Below are positions 46,084 to 55,818 of a stretch of 64,000 nucleotides of DNA, piece by piece; position 1 is the first letter of the stretch; every line of letters begins with the position of its first letter. The notes below the pieces were generated by a model. It had not been told where the DNA came from, did no database searches, and saw nothing but the letters and a program-made list of their open reading frames with translations. Both the position numbers and the translations under genes were made by a program. Origin of the DNA: Paenibacillus antarcticus (lineage in GTDB: Bacteria > Bacillota > Bacilli > Paenibacillales > Paenibacillaceae); NCBI RefSeq assembly GCF_001637225.1, contig NZ_LVJI01000007.1:310001-374000 (forward strand), given 5' to 3'.

Positions 46084-48074
46084 TCGAATAAACCCTCTTT
46101 CTCTTCAATTTGCGTTAATACGTCTAGTAATCTAACTTCAGCTTCACTAACGGTACATTTCAATTGCACTGCAGCATTCGTCAAATGGCCGCCGCCACCT
46201 AAACTTTCCATGACGACTTGTACGTTCATACGCCCTAAAGAACGAGCACTTATCCCAATCATACCATCTGGACGTTCGCTGATCACGAAAGAAGCTACTA
46301 CATCTGTCATGGTCAGAAGTGTGTCTGCCACCTGAGCTATTAATAATTGCGGGATGACGACACCTAATTCTGTCACCGCTAAAGCGATATGACCGTGAAT
46401 CATCTTCGCCTTCTTAATAATCTCAGCCTTAGCCAAGTATTCCTGAAGATCCTCTTTCAACATCCGTTCAATCATCACTGTATCTGCGCCACTTCGGCGT
46501 AGAAATCCAGCTGCTTCAAAGGTACGCGAACCCGTATGAAGTGCAAAATGTTTCGTATCAACGATAATACCAGCTAACAACATCGTAGCTTCCAGTGGAC
46601 TGAGTTGTATCTTGTCATGTATATACTGCAGCAATTCAGTTACCAATTCACATGCTGAGGACGCGTATGGCTCCATATAGAAAAGAACAGCATCATTAAT
46701 AAATTCTTCACTACGACGATGATGATCTACCACTACAATTCGGGTAGCATTATGCACGAGCTTCGGCTCCATCGTCATGGACGCCTTATGCGTATCCACC
46801 ACGACTAACAAACTATGTGCTGTAAGCATCTGCAAAGCTTGTTCTGGCGATACAAACCGTTCGGATAACTTCTCATCCTTCTCAACTTGTATTAGCATTT
46901 GCTCGATGGAGGGGTTACTTCCTGATAGCACAATATACGCATCCACATTGTACATCTGCGCTGCCTTCAGCACCCCAATTGAAGCACCTATCGCGTCCAT
47001 ATCTGGCATCCGATGTCCCATGATGAATACCTTGTCGCTCTCTTGCATGAGATCACGAAGCGCATGGGCAATAACCCTAGCACGAACGCGTGTCCGTCTC
47101 TCTACTGCATTCGATTTACCACCATAGAATGATAAGCGTTGCTCCGCTTTCACCGCAGCCTGATCACCGCCACGCCCAAGCGCCATGTCAAGACTGGTCT
47201 GCGCGAGTTCTCCTAGTTCAGATATATCCTCAGGACCAAATGCGAGCCCTATACTAAGCGTCATAGGTACTTTTAGATCCGCGGTCATTTCTCGTACTTC
47301 ATCTAGAATAACGAACCGGCTTTTCTCTAGCTCCTGAAGAGACTTATAACTTAACATCATAAGATAACGATCCGAAGAAAGACGCCGTAAATATACTTTG
47401 TATGTCTTAGCCCAAGCGGTTATTTCATTAGCCACTTTGGCAATAAGAGCAGTACGTTGTTGGTCATCCATACCTTGTGATGCTTCGTCAAGATTATCTA
47501 GATTGATGATCCCCAAGGCTAGCTTCTCATTTGCATAACGCGTTCTGAGTACAACAAGCTCTGATATTTCATGTAGATAAATAAGTCGTTCATCCGGAAT
47601 CACAGTCAGTTGATAATATCGATCTTCAATCAATACTTCCATCTGATGTTCTTTGTATGCGTGATCTTTGCTACCCTCTTTTTTATCACCAAATGATACA
47701 GGCAATTGAGGGAAAACATCCTGCAAGGCCGATCCAATCATTGACTTACGTCCAAACATTACGCTCACGTAACGGTTACTCCACTCAATCGTCCGATCCT
47801 CGCTGTACAGTAGTATACCAAAGGGAAGCATACTTACAGCTTCGCCTTCCACTCGTTTGATACGGAAGGATAATCCATTGATATATTCGAGTAAATCTTT
47901 GCGGAACGCCATTTCTGTCTTTAACATCAAATAGCTAAGGACGCCAACAATGCACAGACTAATAATGCCAAGTGGCCAATTGTACCACGATACAAAGATG
48001 ACAAGCAGAAGTAGAAGCATGAACGCCCAGACGCTATGGTAGCCGTGCCAGCGTTTTTGTAGAAATTTTGGCAT
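46080..48074 (-). CDS. gdpP: Cyclic-di-AMP phosphodiesterase GdpP
   Basis: A 664-residue membrane enzyme hydrolysing c-di-AMP. Two N-terminal helices (about 14-55), a degenerate PAS domain (about 75-150) and a degenerate GGDEF domain (about 170-300, '[14 protein letters not shown]') precede a DHH domain. The DHH motifs are '[12 protein letters not shown]' near 355 and '[10 protein letters not shown]' near 447. DHHA1 ends with '[14 protein letters not shown]'. The gene keeps all metal ligands visible to the eye. It belongs to the yybS-gdpP-rplI-dnaC set. Confidence 0.95.
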   Translation of the reverse strand: MPKFLQKRWHGYHSVWAFMLLLLLVIFVSWYNWPLGIISLCIVGVLSYLMLKTEMAFRKDLLEYINGLSFRIKRVEGEAVSMLPFGILLYSEDRTIEWSNRYVSVMFGRKSMIGSALQDVFPQLPVSFGDKKEGSKDHAYKEHQMEVLIEDRYYQLTVIPDERLIYLHEISELVVLRTRYANEKLALGIINLDNLDEASQGMDDQQRTALIAKVANEITAWAKTYKVYLRRLSSDRYLMMLSYKSLQELEKSRFVILDEVREMTADLKVPMTLSIGLAFGPEDISELGELAQTSLDMALGRGGDQAAVKAEQRLSFYGGKSNAVERRTRVRARVIAHALRDLMQESDKVFIMGHRMPDMDAIGASIGVLKAAQMYNVDAYIVLSGSNPSIEQMLIQVEKDEKLSERFVSPEQALQMLTAHSLLVVVDTHKASMTMEPKLVHNATRIVVVDHHRRSEEFINDAVLFYMEPYASSACELVTELLQYIHDKIQLSPLEATMLLAGIIVDTKHFALHTGSRTFEAAGFLRRSGADTVMIERMLKEDLQEYLAKAEIIKKAKMIHGHIALAVTELGVVIPQLLIAQVADTLLTMTDVVASFVISERPDGMIGISARSLGRMNVQVVMESLGGGGHLTNAAVQLKCTVSEAEVRLLDVLTQIEEKEGLFE

Positions 48075-48088
48075 GACTTCTCATCCTA

Positions 48089-49003
48089 TCATTTTGATTT
48101 AGTCATCAGCTTACGTAGTGGAAACGCGATATCTATAATACCGATGATAGCCATCGGTGGGAACAGAAACACAGGTACTGCTATTAAGAACGGGATAATA
48201 GGGTGCCATTTGCGGTGATATGCTACATAGAAGAAGAACCCCATCGCTTGGATACAAAAGAATATATTCAGCATGGGAACTAAATTTGCAGATATCATCG
48301 TTAAATAACTACTTTCAGAGTTGAAAGCCATGAACTCAAGAACAACACCGAGCAAATAGTACCAGATTAATGACCTTGGAAACATCCACTCTCTAACAGG
48401 TTTCAACCTCGTTGTAGTGTAACCCAAACGCCCTAGAATAGGACGAGTAATCGCATGTGCAATAATTGATAACATGAAAGAACTAAGAATCAATGCAAAT
48501 GGAATCCTTTGCACTGTCATATTCATCAGGCTATCCACATATTCTTTCGTCAACACAAAATCTTTCGTAAGCGCACTTCCTCCAACCATTTCTTGCATTG
48601 GTTTCACAGCTATATTCACCATATCCTGCACATACCCTGACAAATCGAATTGGAACAATACCGTCCCGATTAAGAGAAGCAAAAGCATTTCCACCAGAAT
48701 CGTAGCTGCTCCAACGACAATCGTCCGTAAAGCAGATGCACGTCTCTTATAACATCTACCCATCAGAATAGCTGGAATTACAAAATACAAAGCCAAAAAC
48801 AAGTACACTGGATGAATAATAAAAGCTATCAGCCAGACTGGAACAACATGAATAAAGAACTGCTTCGTGTTCAATATGTTATACAGCACAATCACAGGTA
48901 CAATCAATAAAAATGCAGTGATCATCGATAGGCTAGTAAGTAAAGAGAGGATGAGGAGTAAATAAGCTCCAGTCCAGAGTAACGTAGTAGAACGCGATTT
49001 CAA
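48089..49003 (-). CDS. yybS: YybS-family (DUF2232) membrane protein
   Basis: A 304-residue protein with about eight hydrophobic segments. It is typical of the DUF2232/YybS family, which is conserved upstream of gdpP and rplI in Firmicutes. The start is a TTG with GAGGTG 7 bases upstream. 'MNIFFCIQAMGFFFYVAYHRKWHPIIPFLI' near the C-terminus and the long N-terminal hydrophobic stretch support a polytopic membrane protein. The function is not firmly known; a transport or energy-coupling role is sometimes suggested. Confidence 0.85.
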   Translation of the reverse strand: MKSRSTTLLWTGAYLLLILSLLTSLSMITAFLLIVPVIVLYNILNTKQFFIHVVPVWLIAFIIHPVYLFLALYFVIPAILMGRCYKRRASALRTIVVGAATILVEMLLLLLIGTVLFQFDLSGYVQDMVNIAVKPMQEMVGGSALTKDFVLTKEYVDSLMNMTVQRIPFALILSSFMLSIIAHAITRPILGRLGYTTTRLKPVREWMFPRSLIWYYLLGVVLEFMAFNSESSYLTMISANLVPMLNIFFCIQAMGFFFYVAYHRKWHPIIPFLIAVPVFLFPPMAIIGIIDIAFPLRKLMTKSK

Positions 49004-49009
49004 ATCAAT

Positions 49010-49321
49010 TCACCTCTTACGCAAATGTTCTTCAAGTGTTGAAATATCTTGGTACCATTCTTCTAACTGATGTCCTTCTTGCTTATGCTTTTTGAGTTTG
49101 TCTATCAACAGCTCATCGATCTCCCGATAAGACACGCCCAGCCTTCGTCCCAGAATATAGGAGCTCATAATCAGGCTAGCTATGCTGTCACTTACACGGG
49201 CTGTACTCCCTTCCCATAACGCCTTAAATAGGCGGGATACATGATCGACCACCTCGGTCTTTAGCCATTCAATCACTTTAGCACGTTTGGCTACATCCAA
49301 ATCCTTTGGCATGTTAGACAC
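49010..49321 (-). CDS. MazG-like protein
   Basis: A 103-residue protein with the helical MazG-like pattern: 'IEWLKTEVVDHVSRLFKALWEGSTARVSDSIASLIMSSYILGRRLGVSYREIDELLIDKLKKH'. MazG-like families hydrolyse nucleotides with an EExxE...ExxD metal site; here the acidic residues are only partly kept, so activity is uncertain. The GTG at 49321 has GGGGAGG 5 bases upstream; an ATG nine bases later is possible. It lies directly upstream of yybS. Confidence 0.7.
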   Translation of the reverse strand: MSNMPKDLDVAKRAKVIEWLKTEVVDHVSRLFKALWEGSTARVSDSIASLIMSSYILGRRLGVSYREIDELLIDKLKKHKQEGHQLEEWYQDISTLEEHLRKR

Positions 49322-49527
49322 ATTAACCTCCCCAAGTGGAAACGGCAGTGCCGCCCTATTTTAAGGACAGTACCCGTTTTAGCAGAAATATAAGGAATAG
49401 AGTATCGAGTGAAACTTATACTGACTTATATTTTGAAAAAGCTTTATTCTCGATTATATCACAAAAAGGTGTTCCCTACACCCAAAGCTTCTGGCAAGAA
49501 GAGCATACATCATCGAAGTTACCTGTA

Positions 49528-49956
49528 TTAAGAATTAGAATTTGTCGATTCTCTAGTTACAAATTTTTCGCAATATTCAATAACTTGACTTCTACGTACA
49601 ATACCAATAAAACGGTTCATGTCATCCACTACAGGAACAAAGTTCTGAACTTTGGCTAAACTAATCAAGTCTTCCATGTTGGCATCTATCGAAACAGGCT
49701 TATTGCTCATCTTAATAGGAATATCCTTGATTAGAAACTTGGAAGCATTCTCAAAAGTAACTTTTCCTTCGGAGTTTTTCATGTACCATAATAAGTCGCC
49801 TTCCGTAATCGTTCCAGCATACTCACCTTTATTATCCAACATAGGTACGGAAGTATACCTGTGGAACTCCATTCGTTCAAGCGTCTGCCTTAGCGTCGAT
49901 TCAAGCGTCAAACATACCACTTCCTGTTTAGGAAGTAGGAAAAATGCAATATTCAT
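49528..49956 (-). CDS. CBS-domain pair protein (YkuL/CbpB-like)
   Basis: A 142-residue protein with two CBS domains: 'TLRQTLERMEFHRYTSVPMLDNKGEYAGTITEGDLLWYM' and 'MEDLISLAKVQNFVPVVDDMNRFIGIVRRSQVIEYC'. Proteins of this size bind adenine nucleotides or c-di-AMP (compare CbpB/DarB), which is interesting because gdpP lies nearby. The start at 49956 follows GGAGG by 11 bases. The link to c-di-AMP is an inference. Confidence 0.8.
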   Translation of the reverse strand: MNIAFFLLPKQEVVCLTLESTLRQTLERMEFHRYTSVPMLDNKGEYAGTITEGDLLWYMKNSEGKVTFENASKFLIKDIPIKMSNKPVSIDANMEDLISLAKVQNFVPVVDDMNRFIGIVRRSQVIEYCEKFVTRESTNSNS

Positions 49957-50038
49957 ATAAAACAATTCCTCCCTAATTCTTAATACAACTTCTCTTCCTT
50001 CATACGTTTGCAACCTATAAATGTTCCATATAAACGCT

Positions 50039-50074
50039 AAACCAGCAGCCCTTCTCGGCTGGGCTGCTGGTTTG
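50039..50074. terminator. Terminator between lytR and the CBS gene
   Basis: AAACCAGCAGCCC and GGGCTGCTGGTTT pair over 13 bases, with a short T/A tract on either side. It lies immediately after the lytR stop. Confidence 0.75.
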
Positions 50075-50080
50075 ATTGAC

Positions 50081-51079
50081 TTACTGCGCTTTAACCTGAT
50101 CTTCTGGCATCAGCAACTGATATGTTGGTGTGGAACTGTTCATCCAATTGTCGATTAAGTCTTGCGCAAATTTGAGATCTTCTTCATCAACACGGTCATA
50201 GGAAATACCGTTCAATCGCATGCTTTCACCCATAACCGTAAAGCTTGTAATCTCCACTGCAGTTCCAGTGAGTAATTGTTTGCTCAGATCAATGATGAAC
50301 TTCGGCTGCATGTTTGTCTGTAGGTTAGTACCCATGATATCTAGTAATTGTGGGATCTTCGTGATTTGATTCAGGTTCATCATTTTTTTAGCCACTTGAT
50401 CTAAGAAGACCTGTTGTCTCTTCGTACGATTAAAGTCACTATCCTCACGATAACGCACATAATTTAAAGCATCCGTACCATTGTATATAGGCTGATTGGC
50501 TTTGATCGTGAATTTCTCATGATCTGCACCCTTGTTGACGATATCCTTCTGAATTGGAAGTTCCACGCCACCAAGCGCATCCACCGCATCCCTTAATCCC
50601 ACGAAATTAATCGTAGTATAGTAGTCTAACGTATGGTCGAGCAAAGCCTCTGTGGTATCCTTTGCCATCTGTTGTCCACCAAAAGCGAATGCGTGATTGA
50701 TCTTGTCCTTCTTACCTTTCCCTATAATCTCGGTATACGTATCGCGTGGGATAGAAACCAATAATACCTTTGATTCTTTAGGTCTTATTACAGAATAAAT
50801 CATCGTATCCGAACGCGCAGGTTCATTCCCTCGCTGGTCTGTGCCTAATAGTAGAACAGAGAAGGGTTTAGTCTGAACAGCAATCGTCTCTGCCTTAGGG
50901 TTTGTTACATCCCCTTCTAACGGCTTATATGACTTCTCCTGTAGTGCATCCTCTACCTGGTCAGATAGAAATATATCAAATGCCAGCATAGCAATCGGCT
51001 TACGGAATGTAAAAGCCCCTGATGCAATCAAGACTAGCACTACCGCTGCTATAACCATTTTTTTTGTTTTCTTTGTCAT
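50081..51079 (-). CDS. LytR-CpsA-Psr family wall polymer ligase
   Basis: A 332-residue protein with an N-terminal membrane helix ('KKMVIAAVVLVLIASGAFTF') and an extracytoplasmic LCP domain. The LCP motifs are visible: 'FSVLLLGTDQRGNEPARSDTMIYSVIRPKESKVLLVSIPRDTYTEI' and 'LNYVRYREDSDFNRTKRQQVFLDQV', which carry the Asp and Arg residues that bind the lipid pyrophosphate. The family transfers teichoic acids or other glycopolymers to peptidoglycan. Start context AAGGAACTTGAATA is modest. It lies beside the wal region and its own terminator. Confidence 0.9.
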   Translation of the reverse strand: MTKKTKKMVIAAVVLVLIASGAFTFRKPIAMLAFDIFLSDQVEDALQEKSYKPLEGDVTNPKAETIAVQTKPFSVLLLGTDQRGNEPARSDTMIYSVIRPKESKVLLVSIPRDTYTEIIGKGKKDKINHAFAFGGQQMAKDTTEALLDHTLDYYTTINFVGLRDAVDALGGVELPIQKDIVNKGADHEKFTIKANQPIYNGTDALNYVRYREDSDFNRTKRQQVFLDQVAKKMMNLNQITKIPQLLDIMGTNLQTNMQPKFIIDLSKQLLTGTAVEITSFTVMGESMRLNGISYDRVDEEDLKFAQDLIDNWMNSSTPTYQLLMPEDQVKAQ

Positions 51080-51414
51080 TATTCAAGTTCCTTCTCTATA
51101 TGTGGAGTATAAATAAATAGCGTGATTGTTATTATAAATTACATGAAACACGAACTAAGATCAAACCTCCCTTTTCGTATTAAACAGATTATTTAATGAA
51201 TGAATCTAGTAATATAAAAAGTGTCATACCAAACTATTGTATACGGTAAATGGGTAAAAAGAAACTTTTATATGCTTGCTTCACCTTGTTTGCTTCTATT
51301 AGAAATAACGACATAAAGGGGAATAAATCTTAGGAATACGTAACAATAAATTAACATGAAGTGCATCAATCCCTTGCGTACTTACTATAGCTATGATAAA
51401 ATCATTCTTGCTGC
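51080..51414. promoter_or_regulatory. Divergent promoter region of lytR and tRNA-Ser
   Basis: About 335 A+T-rich bases. A TATGAT hexamer near 51392 could be the -10 of the tRNA gene; a clear -35 was not seen. No gene lies here. Confidence 0.35.
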
Positions 51415-51505
51415 GGAAAGGTACCCAAGTGGTCCAAGGGGGCTGACTCGAAATCAGTTAGGCGTCGCAAGGCGTGCGTGGGTTCGACTCCCACTCTTTC
51501 CGCCA
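51415..51505 (+). tRNA. tRNA-Ser (anticodon CGA)
   Basis: Acceptor stem GGAAAGG / TCTTTCC, D arm CCC...GGG, anticodon stem-loop with CTCGAAA (anticodon CGA), a long variable arm (GGCGTCGCAAGGCGT) typical of class II tRNAs, and a T arm GTGGG TTCGACT CCCAC. The 3' CCA is encoded. The long variable arm and CGA anticodon identify serine, reading UCG codons. Confidence 0.95.
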
Positions 51506-51538
51506 TTACTATTTTATTTACAATAAACCAAATTATTC

Positions 51539-51570
51539 AACGCTCCTACATAAATGTAGGAGCGTTTTTG
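51539..51570 (+). terminator. Terminator of the tRNA-Ser gene
   Basis: AACGCTCCTACAT and ATGTAGGAGCGTT pair perfectly around AA, followed by TTTTG, 34 bases past the tRNA. Confidence 0.9.
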
Positions 51571-51985
51571 TTATTCAATATGCTGATAGGATACGGCATT
51601 CATCTTCTATAATACAAGCCAAAGAAGGACCCTTTCGGATCCTTCTTGACAGCGGTGCTTGACGATTTGGATTTCTTCTACATTTACAATTAAAGTGAAC
51701 TTACGCTAGAAGCAAACCGCGTGCTTGCTTAATGTGAATTGGCATAGGCCAGCGCTCCTTTAATGTAGCGTTTCTAGATTTCCTTGTGAGATCTGTTCAA
51801 AAATATAACAAAAGTTACGTTTTAAATAACAAATTGCATATTTCTCGTGGCATGACTACCGCCCTTTGAAGGGTAAGGCGCCATATCCACTGACTCTGAA
51901 GTCCAACGGAACCACACCTCTCTCATGCACCGCTTGAAAATAGTATGATCTAGGTGAGCCATTCCTATACATGTTCTAATTAAAT
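51571..51985. other. Intergenic region between tRNA-Ser and the YjzC gene
   Basis: About 415 bases. A short inverted repeat AAGAAGGACCC/GGATCCTTCTT lies near 51624-51650. No coding frame or known RNA was recognised. Confidence 0.35.
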
Positions 51986-51989
51986 ATTA

Positions 51990-52184
51990 TTAATGGGATT
52001 TTCCTTTGTGTTTCTTTTTCCATACACGATCCTTGTTGGACGTGTCAGGAAATCGTTCGCCTTTACGTAATGTCACGTGCTTTGGATCAACAATTGTAGT
52101 CTCTAGACCAATGTCTCCGAACTCCATGTAATGTCCATTGTTTGGCGCCTTGTCTCCAGGTTTGAATTCTGTTCCTTCGCCCAT
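51990..52184 (-). CDS. YjzC-family protein
   Basis: A 64-residue protein beginning 'MGEGTEFKPGDKAPNNGHYMEFGD' and ending 'KKKHKGKSH', the hallmark pattern of the YjzC family of small Firmicute proteins. The family is of unknown function. GGGAGG precedes the ATG by 8 bases. It is divergent from rpsF. Confidence 0.85.
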   Translation of the reverse strand: MGEGTEFKPGDKAPNNGHYMEFGDIGLETTIVDPKHVTLRKGERFPDTSNKDRVWKKKHKGKSH

Positions 52185-52319
52185 ATGTGCAGCCTCCCTT
52201 GAGATATAAAAATGGATTGCTCCATTAGTGTGTACCAGCGAGAGATAATCATGTGTCCATCTATTGGGATTGGGGGAAGGGCAGGCAATGCTTGCTTAAA
52301 ACATAACTTTTTGGTATAT

Positions 52320-52398
52320 TAATCAGGTGCGAGTTTCAACTCGTTCCTTGCTCCTGAGTCAAATCAGGGGCCGTGAGTCCATAAGGAGGTGAAAAAAT
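52320..52398 (+). promoter_or_regulatory. rpsF leader, candidate S6:S18 autoregulatory RNA
   Basis: The leader contains hairpins GAGTTTCAACTC and CCTGAGTCAAATCAGG, followed by GGGGCCGTGAGTCC just before the ribosome site. Conserved rpsF leaders that bind the S6:S18 complex have a CCG-containing bulge in this place. The match is by eye. Confidence 0.55.
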
Positions 52399-52683
52399 AT
52401 GCGCAAATATGAAGTGATGTACATTATTCGTCCTGACATTGAACAAGATGTCGTTCAAGCTACAGTCGAAAAATTCCAAGGCATTATCTCCAACGGTGGA
52501 GAAATTACAAAGCATGATGTAATGGGTAAACGCCGTCTTGCGTATGAGATCAAGAAATTCAATGACGGAACTTTCGTTTTGGTTAACTTCAACGGTACAC
52601 CAGAAGTTATTAACGAACTAGAACGTCTTATGAAGATTTCTGACGAAGTAATTCGTTATCTCATTACCAATGACGTAGCTTAA
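52399..52683 (+). CDS. rpsF: 30S ribosomal protein S6
   Basis: A 94-residue S6 with the standard start 'MRKYEVMYIIRPDIEQDVV' and 'GKRRLAYEIKKFNDGTFVLVNF'. S6 pairs with S18 on the 30S platform. AAGGAGGTG precedes the ATG. It is the first gene of the rpsF-ssb-rpsR operon, with a structured leader. Confidence 0.97.
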   Translation: MRKYEVMYIIRPDIEQDVVQATVEKFQGIISNGGEITKHDVMGKRRLAYEIKKFNDGTFVLVNFNGTPEVINELERLMKISDEVIRYLITNDVA

Positions 52684-52731
52684 TTCATTTTCGGTTTTGT
52701 AGTTAAATCGCTTGAGGGAGGGGAACTTAAA

Positions 52732-53223
52732 TTGTTGAATCGTGTCATACTGATCGGCCGATTGACTAAGGATCCTGAATTGCGCTATACACCTTCAGGG
52801 GTGGCAGTAACGCAATTTACGCTCGCTGTAGACCGTCCGTTTACGGCACAAGGCGGGGAGCGCGAAGCGGATTTCATTCCGGTCGTAACCTGGAGACAAC
52901 TTGCAGAGACTTGCGCTAACTATTTACGCAAAGGTCGCTTAACGGCAGTCGAAGGACGCATTCAAGTTCGGAATTATGAGAATAATGAAGGTAAACGTGT
53001 ATACATTACTGAAGTTATTGCTGATAATGTTCGATTCTTGGAATCATCCAAAGGCGAAAGTGGAAGTGGCAATGCTGGAAATAGTAATGCTACGCGTGAA
53101 GAACCTTCTTATGGAGGCGAAGCACGTGGAAATCAAACCTCGCGCAATAAAAACAACAATCAGGATCCTTTTTCCGATGACGGAAAACCGATAGATATTT
53201 CGGATGATGATTTGCCATTTTAA
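52732..53223 (+). CDS. ssb: Single-stranded DNA-binding protein
   Basis: A 163-residue SSB. The OB fold spans about residues 1-105 ('[35 protein letters not shown]', '[23 protein letters not shown]'). A Gly/Asn-rich linker follows and the acidic C-terminal tip 'DISDDDLPF' recruits repair and replication partners. It starts with TTG at 52732, 8 bases after GGAGGGG. Lying between S6 and S18 is the normal bacterial arrangement. Confidence 0.97.
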   Translation: MLNRVILIGRLTKDPELRYTPSGVAVTQFTLAVDRPFTAQGGEREADFIPVVTWRQLAETCANYLRKGRLTAVEGRIQVRNYENNEGKRVYITEVIADNVRFLESSKGESGSGNAGNSNATREEPSYGGEARGNQTSRNKNNNQDPFSDDGKPIDISDDDLPF

Positions 53224-53244
53224 CAACGGAAAGGACTGACTAGC

Positions 53245-53517
53245 ATGGCTTTTAAACCAAGAGAAGCTGCCGATAACGATAAGAGACCGGCACGCCGTGG
53301 TGGACGTAATAAACGTAAAAAAGTATGTTTCTTTACTGCCAACAAAATTACTCATATTGACTATAAAGATATTGACTTGCTCAAGAAATTTGTTAGCGAA
53401 CGCGGAAAGATTTTGCCGCGTCGTGTAACAGGTACTAGTGCAAAATATCAACGTGCATTGACGATTGCTATTAAACGCTCCCGTCAAATCGCATTGTTAC
53501 CATACACTACCGAATAG
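53245..53517 (+). CDS. rpsR: 30S ribosomal protein S18
   Basis: A 90-residue S18. The family core is '[59 protein letters not shown]'. A single Cys near the N-terminal extension ('KKVCFF') makes this the zinc-independent form. GGAAAGGA precedes the ATG. It ends the operon, followed by a strong terminator. Confidence 0.97.
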   Translation: MAFKPREAADNDKRPARRGGRNKRKKVCFFTANKITHIDYKDIDLLKKFVSERGKILPRRVTGTSAKYQRALTIAIKRSRQIALLPYTTE

Positions 53518-53528
53518 TAGTTATGATT

Positions 53529-53561
53529 AAAAAAGACGACTTTCGAGTCGTCTTTTTTTTG
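53529..53561 (+). terminator. Terminator of the rpsF-ssb-rpsR operon
   Basis: AAAAGACGAC and GTCGTCTTTT pair around TTTCGA, followed by a long T run. Confidence 0.92.
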
Positions 53562-53590
53562 TCTCTTCATTTCATATTTTTATTAACGCT

Positions 53591-53620
53591 AAAAACCTCC
53601 TACAAATCTATGTAGAAGGT
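53591..53620 (-). terminator. Second terminator of the peptide-transport operon
   Basis: The minus strand forms ACCTTCTACA / TGTAGGAGGT around six bases, followed by TTTTT. Confidence 0.65.
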
Positions 53621-53681
53621 CTAACGTTGTAGCATCTATTTCCTATTGCTGGCAAGCCCACTTTTCTGCGGAGCCCACACT

Positions 53682-53717
53682 AAAAAAACCGTAAGAGAAT
53701 GTCCCTAACGGTTTTCT
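53682..53717 (-). terminator. Terminator of the peptide-transport operon
   Basis: The minus strand forms AAAACCGT / ACGGTTTT with an inner AGGGA / TCTCT pairing, followed by TTT. It lies 40 bases past the OppF-type gene. Confidence 0.75.
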
Positions 53718-53756
53718 AGTTTAATGATATCTATCCCACATGAAGAAGCTATCACT

Positions 53757-54722
53757 TTATACGAAATGACAAGCAACTAAATGATCATTGCCAACATCAC
53801 GGTATTCAGGTGCTTGTTGCTTACAAATATCTGATGCAATAGGACAACGGGTATGGAACTTACATCCAGATGGTGGATTTGCGGGACTCGGTATATCACC
53901 TTGCAGCACAATTCGGTCCCTCTTATACGTTGGATCCGGAATAGGTATCGCAGACATCAATGCTTTGGTGTAAGGATGTAGTGGGTTACGGAATAGCTCT
54001 TCCGTACTACTCATCTCTACCATCGATCCAAGATACATCACCCCTACTCGGTCGCATAAATGCTCCACCACGCTTAAATCATGGGAAATAAACAAATACG
54101 TCAATTGCTTATCACGCTGCAGATCACTAAGCAGATTAATAATCTGTGCTTGGATCGATACATCCAGAGCCGACACAGGCTCGTCTGCTACAATAAACTC
54201 TGGATTCATGATTAATGCACGAGCAATCCCGATACGTTGTCTTTGCCCACCAGAGAATTCATGAGGATAACGATCATACTGATAACTAGCAAGACCACAA
54301 ATATTCATTGTCTCTAATACACGTTCACGCACTACCTTCGGATCGGTTACGCCATGATCATACAGAGCTTCACCAATCGCTTGGCCAACTTTGATCCGAG
54401 GATTCAGTGAACTAAATGGATCTTGAAACACGATTTGCATCTTCGGACGCATTCGACGTAATTCCTCTTTAGGCAGTTTGTACAGGTCTTTACCTTGAAA
54501 TAGAACCGTTCCATCCGTCTTTTCATTCAAGCGAAGAATCGTTCTACCAATGGTACTCTTTCCACAACCAGATTCACCTACTAGACCAAGGGATTCGCCT
54601 CTATGAATACGAAACGAAACATCATCAACCGCTTTTACATTACCTACCGTACGCTGAAAGACCCCACCAGTGATCGGGAAGTATTTCTTTAAATTGTCTA
54701 CTTGCATTAAGACTTCTTTCAA
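53757..54722 (-). CDS. Peptide ABC transporter ATP-binding protein, OppF/DppF type
   Basis: A 321-residue ATPase. Walker A '[14 protein letters not shown]', Q-loop 'VFQDPFSSLNPR', signature 'FSGGQRQRIGIARAL', Walker B 'FIVADEPVSALD', and the C-terminal oligopeptide-transporter extension with 'GDIPSPANPPSGCKFHTRCP' (a Cys-rich segment that can bind an Fe-S cluster). It overlaps the OppD-type gene. The system imports oligo- or dipeptides. Confidence 0.93.
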   Translation of the reverse strand: MKEVLMQVDNLKKYFPITGGVFQRTVGNVKAVDDVSFRIHRGESLGLVGESGCGKSTIGRTILRLNEKTDGTVLFQGKDLYKLPKEELRRMRPKMQIVFQDPFSSLNPRIKVGQAIGEALYDHGVTDPKVVRERVLETMNICGLASYQYDRYPHEFSGGQRQRIGIARALIMNPEFIVADEPVSALDVSIQAQIINLLSDLQRDKQLTYLFISHDLSVVEHLCDRVGVMYLGSMVEMSSTEELFRNPLHPYTKALMSAIPIPDPTYKRDRIVLQGDIPSPANPPSGCKFHTRCPIASDICKQQAPEYRDVGNDHLVACHFV

Positions 54723-55708
54723 AGTACTTCCCTCTCTTCTTCATATAACCAGCAAGCTGATTTATGGTTGTCTTTGCCGTGCGATCTGAATGGTGGTTGT
54801 TTAACTTTACAAATATCCATGCAGAATTCACAACGATCATGGAAATGGCAATTATCTTCAAGATCAATTGGATTGGGAACTTGCCCTGGTATAGAATACA
54901 AACGTTCCTGTTTCTGATTAATAATTGGTTTAGCTTTGAGCAGTCCCTTTGTATAAGGATGTTGTGGATCCTGAAACAGTTCCAATACTGGCGCCTCTTC
55001 AATTACCTTACCTGCATACATCACGACAACATAATCCGCCATCTCAGCAACTACACCTAGATCATGTGTAATTAACATAATAGACGTATTAAGCTTTTGC
55101 TTAATATCACGCATCAAGTCTAGTATCTGCGCTTGAATAGTTACGTCAAGTGCAGTCGTGGGCTCATCTGCAATGAGCAATTTAGGATCACAACTTAGCG
55201 CGATAGCGATCATAATCCGCTGACGCATCCCACCACTTAACTCATGTGGATACGAATCAAATATTTTCTCAGGACGTGAAATTCCCACAAGGGTAATTAG
55301 TTCAATCGCACGTTTCTTAGCTGCTTTACGATCTAATAACATATGCAACATCAGCGGTTCGCTAATTTGATTTCCAATGGTAAGTACCGGATTTAATGAA
55401 GACATCGGCTCTTGAAAGATCATAGATATTTCATTCCCGCGAATCCTCGACATATCCTTCTTACTCAATTTGAGCAGATCTCGACCTTCGAAGAAAATCT
55501 CTCCCCCGACAATCTTGCCCGGTGGTGATTCAATTAATTGCATCAGTGACATCGCGGTTACACTCTTGCCGCAACCAGACTCGCCGACAACACATAATGT
55601 TTCGCCCTCACGAATGGTGAAACTAACGTTATCTACAGCCTTTACCGTACCTGCTGTTGTCTTAAAGTGTGTCTCCAAATTACGGAACTCTACTAAGTCT
55701 TTTACCAT
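54719..55708 (-). CDS. Peptide ABC transporter ATP-binding protein, OppD/DppD type
   Basis: A 329-residue ATPase. Walker A '[14 protein letters not shown]', Q-loop '[19 protein letters not shown]', signature '[15 protein letters not shown]', Walker B '[12 protein letters not shown]', and a C-terminal '[22 protein letters not shown]' extension. The start at 55708 ([10 protein letters not shown]) has GGGAG 7 bases upstream; the longer frame to 55753 lacks a site. It pairs with the OppF-type subunit that it overlaps. Confidence 0.93.
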   Translation of the reverse strand: MVKDLVEFRNLETHFKTTAGTVKAVDNVSFTIREGETLCVVGESGCGKSVTAMSLMQLIESPPGKIVGGEIFFEGRDLLKLSKKDMSRIRGNEISMIFQEPMSSLNPVLTIGNQISEPLMLHMLLDRKAAKKRAIELITLVGISRPEKIFDSYPHELSGGMRQRIMIAIALSCDPKLLIADEPTTALDVTIQAQILDLMRDIKQKLNTSIMLITHDLGVVAEMADYVVVMYAGKVIEEAPVLELFQDPQHPYTKGLLKAKPIINQKQERLYSIPGQVPNPIDLEDNCHFHDRCEFCMDICKVKQPPFRSHGKDNHKSACWLYEEEREVL

Positions 55709-55818
55709 ATTGCATCTCCCATCTTGAAGATATCGGTTTTGTTGTAACGACAACCGACGTTGTTCAAGGAAGCAGCCTTCGCTGCCTACATCACTTGTAC
55801 TTTGTATTCAAACAATCA

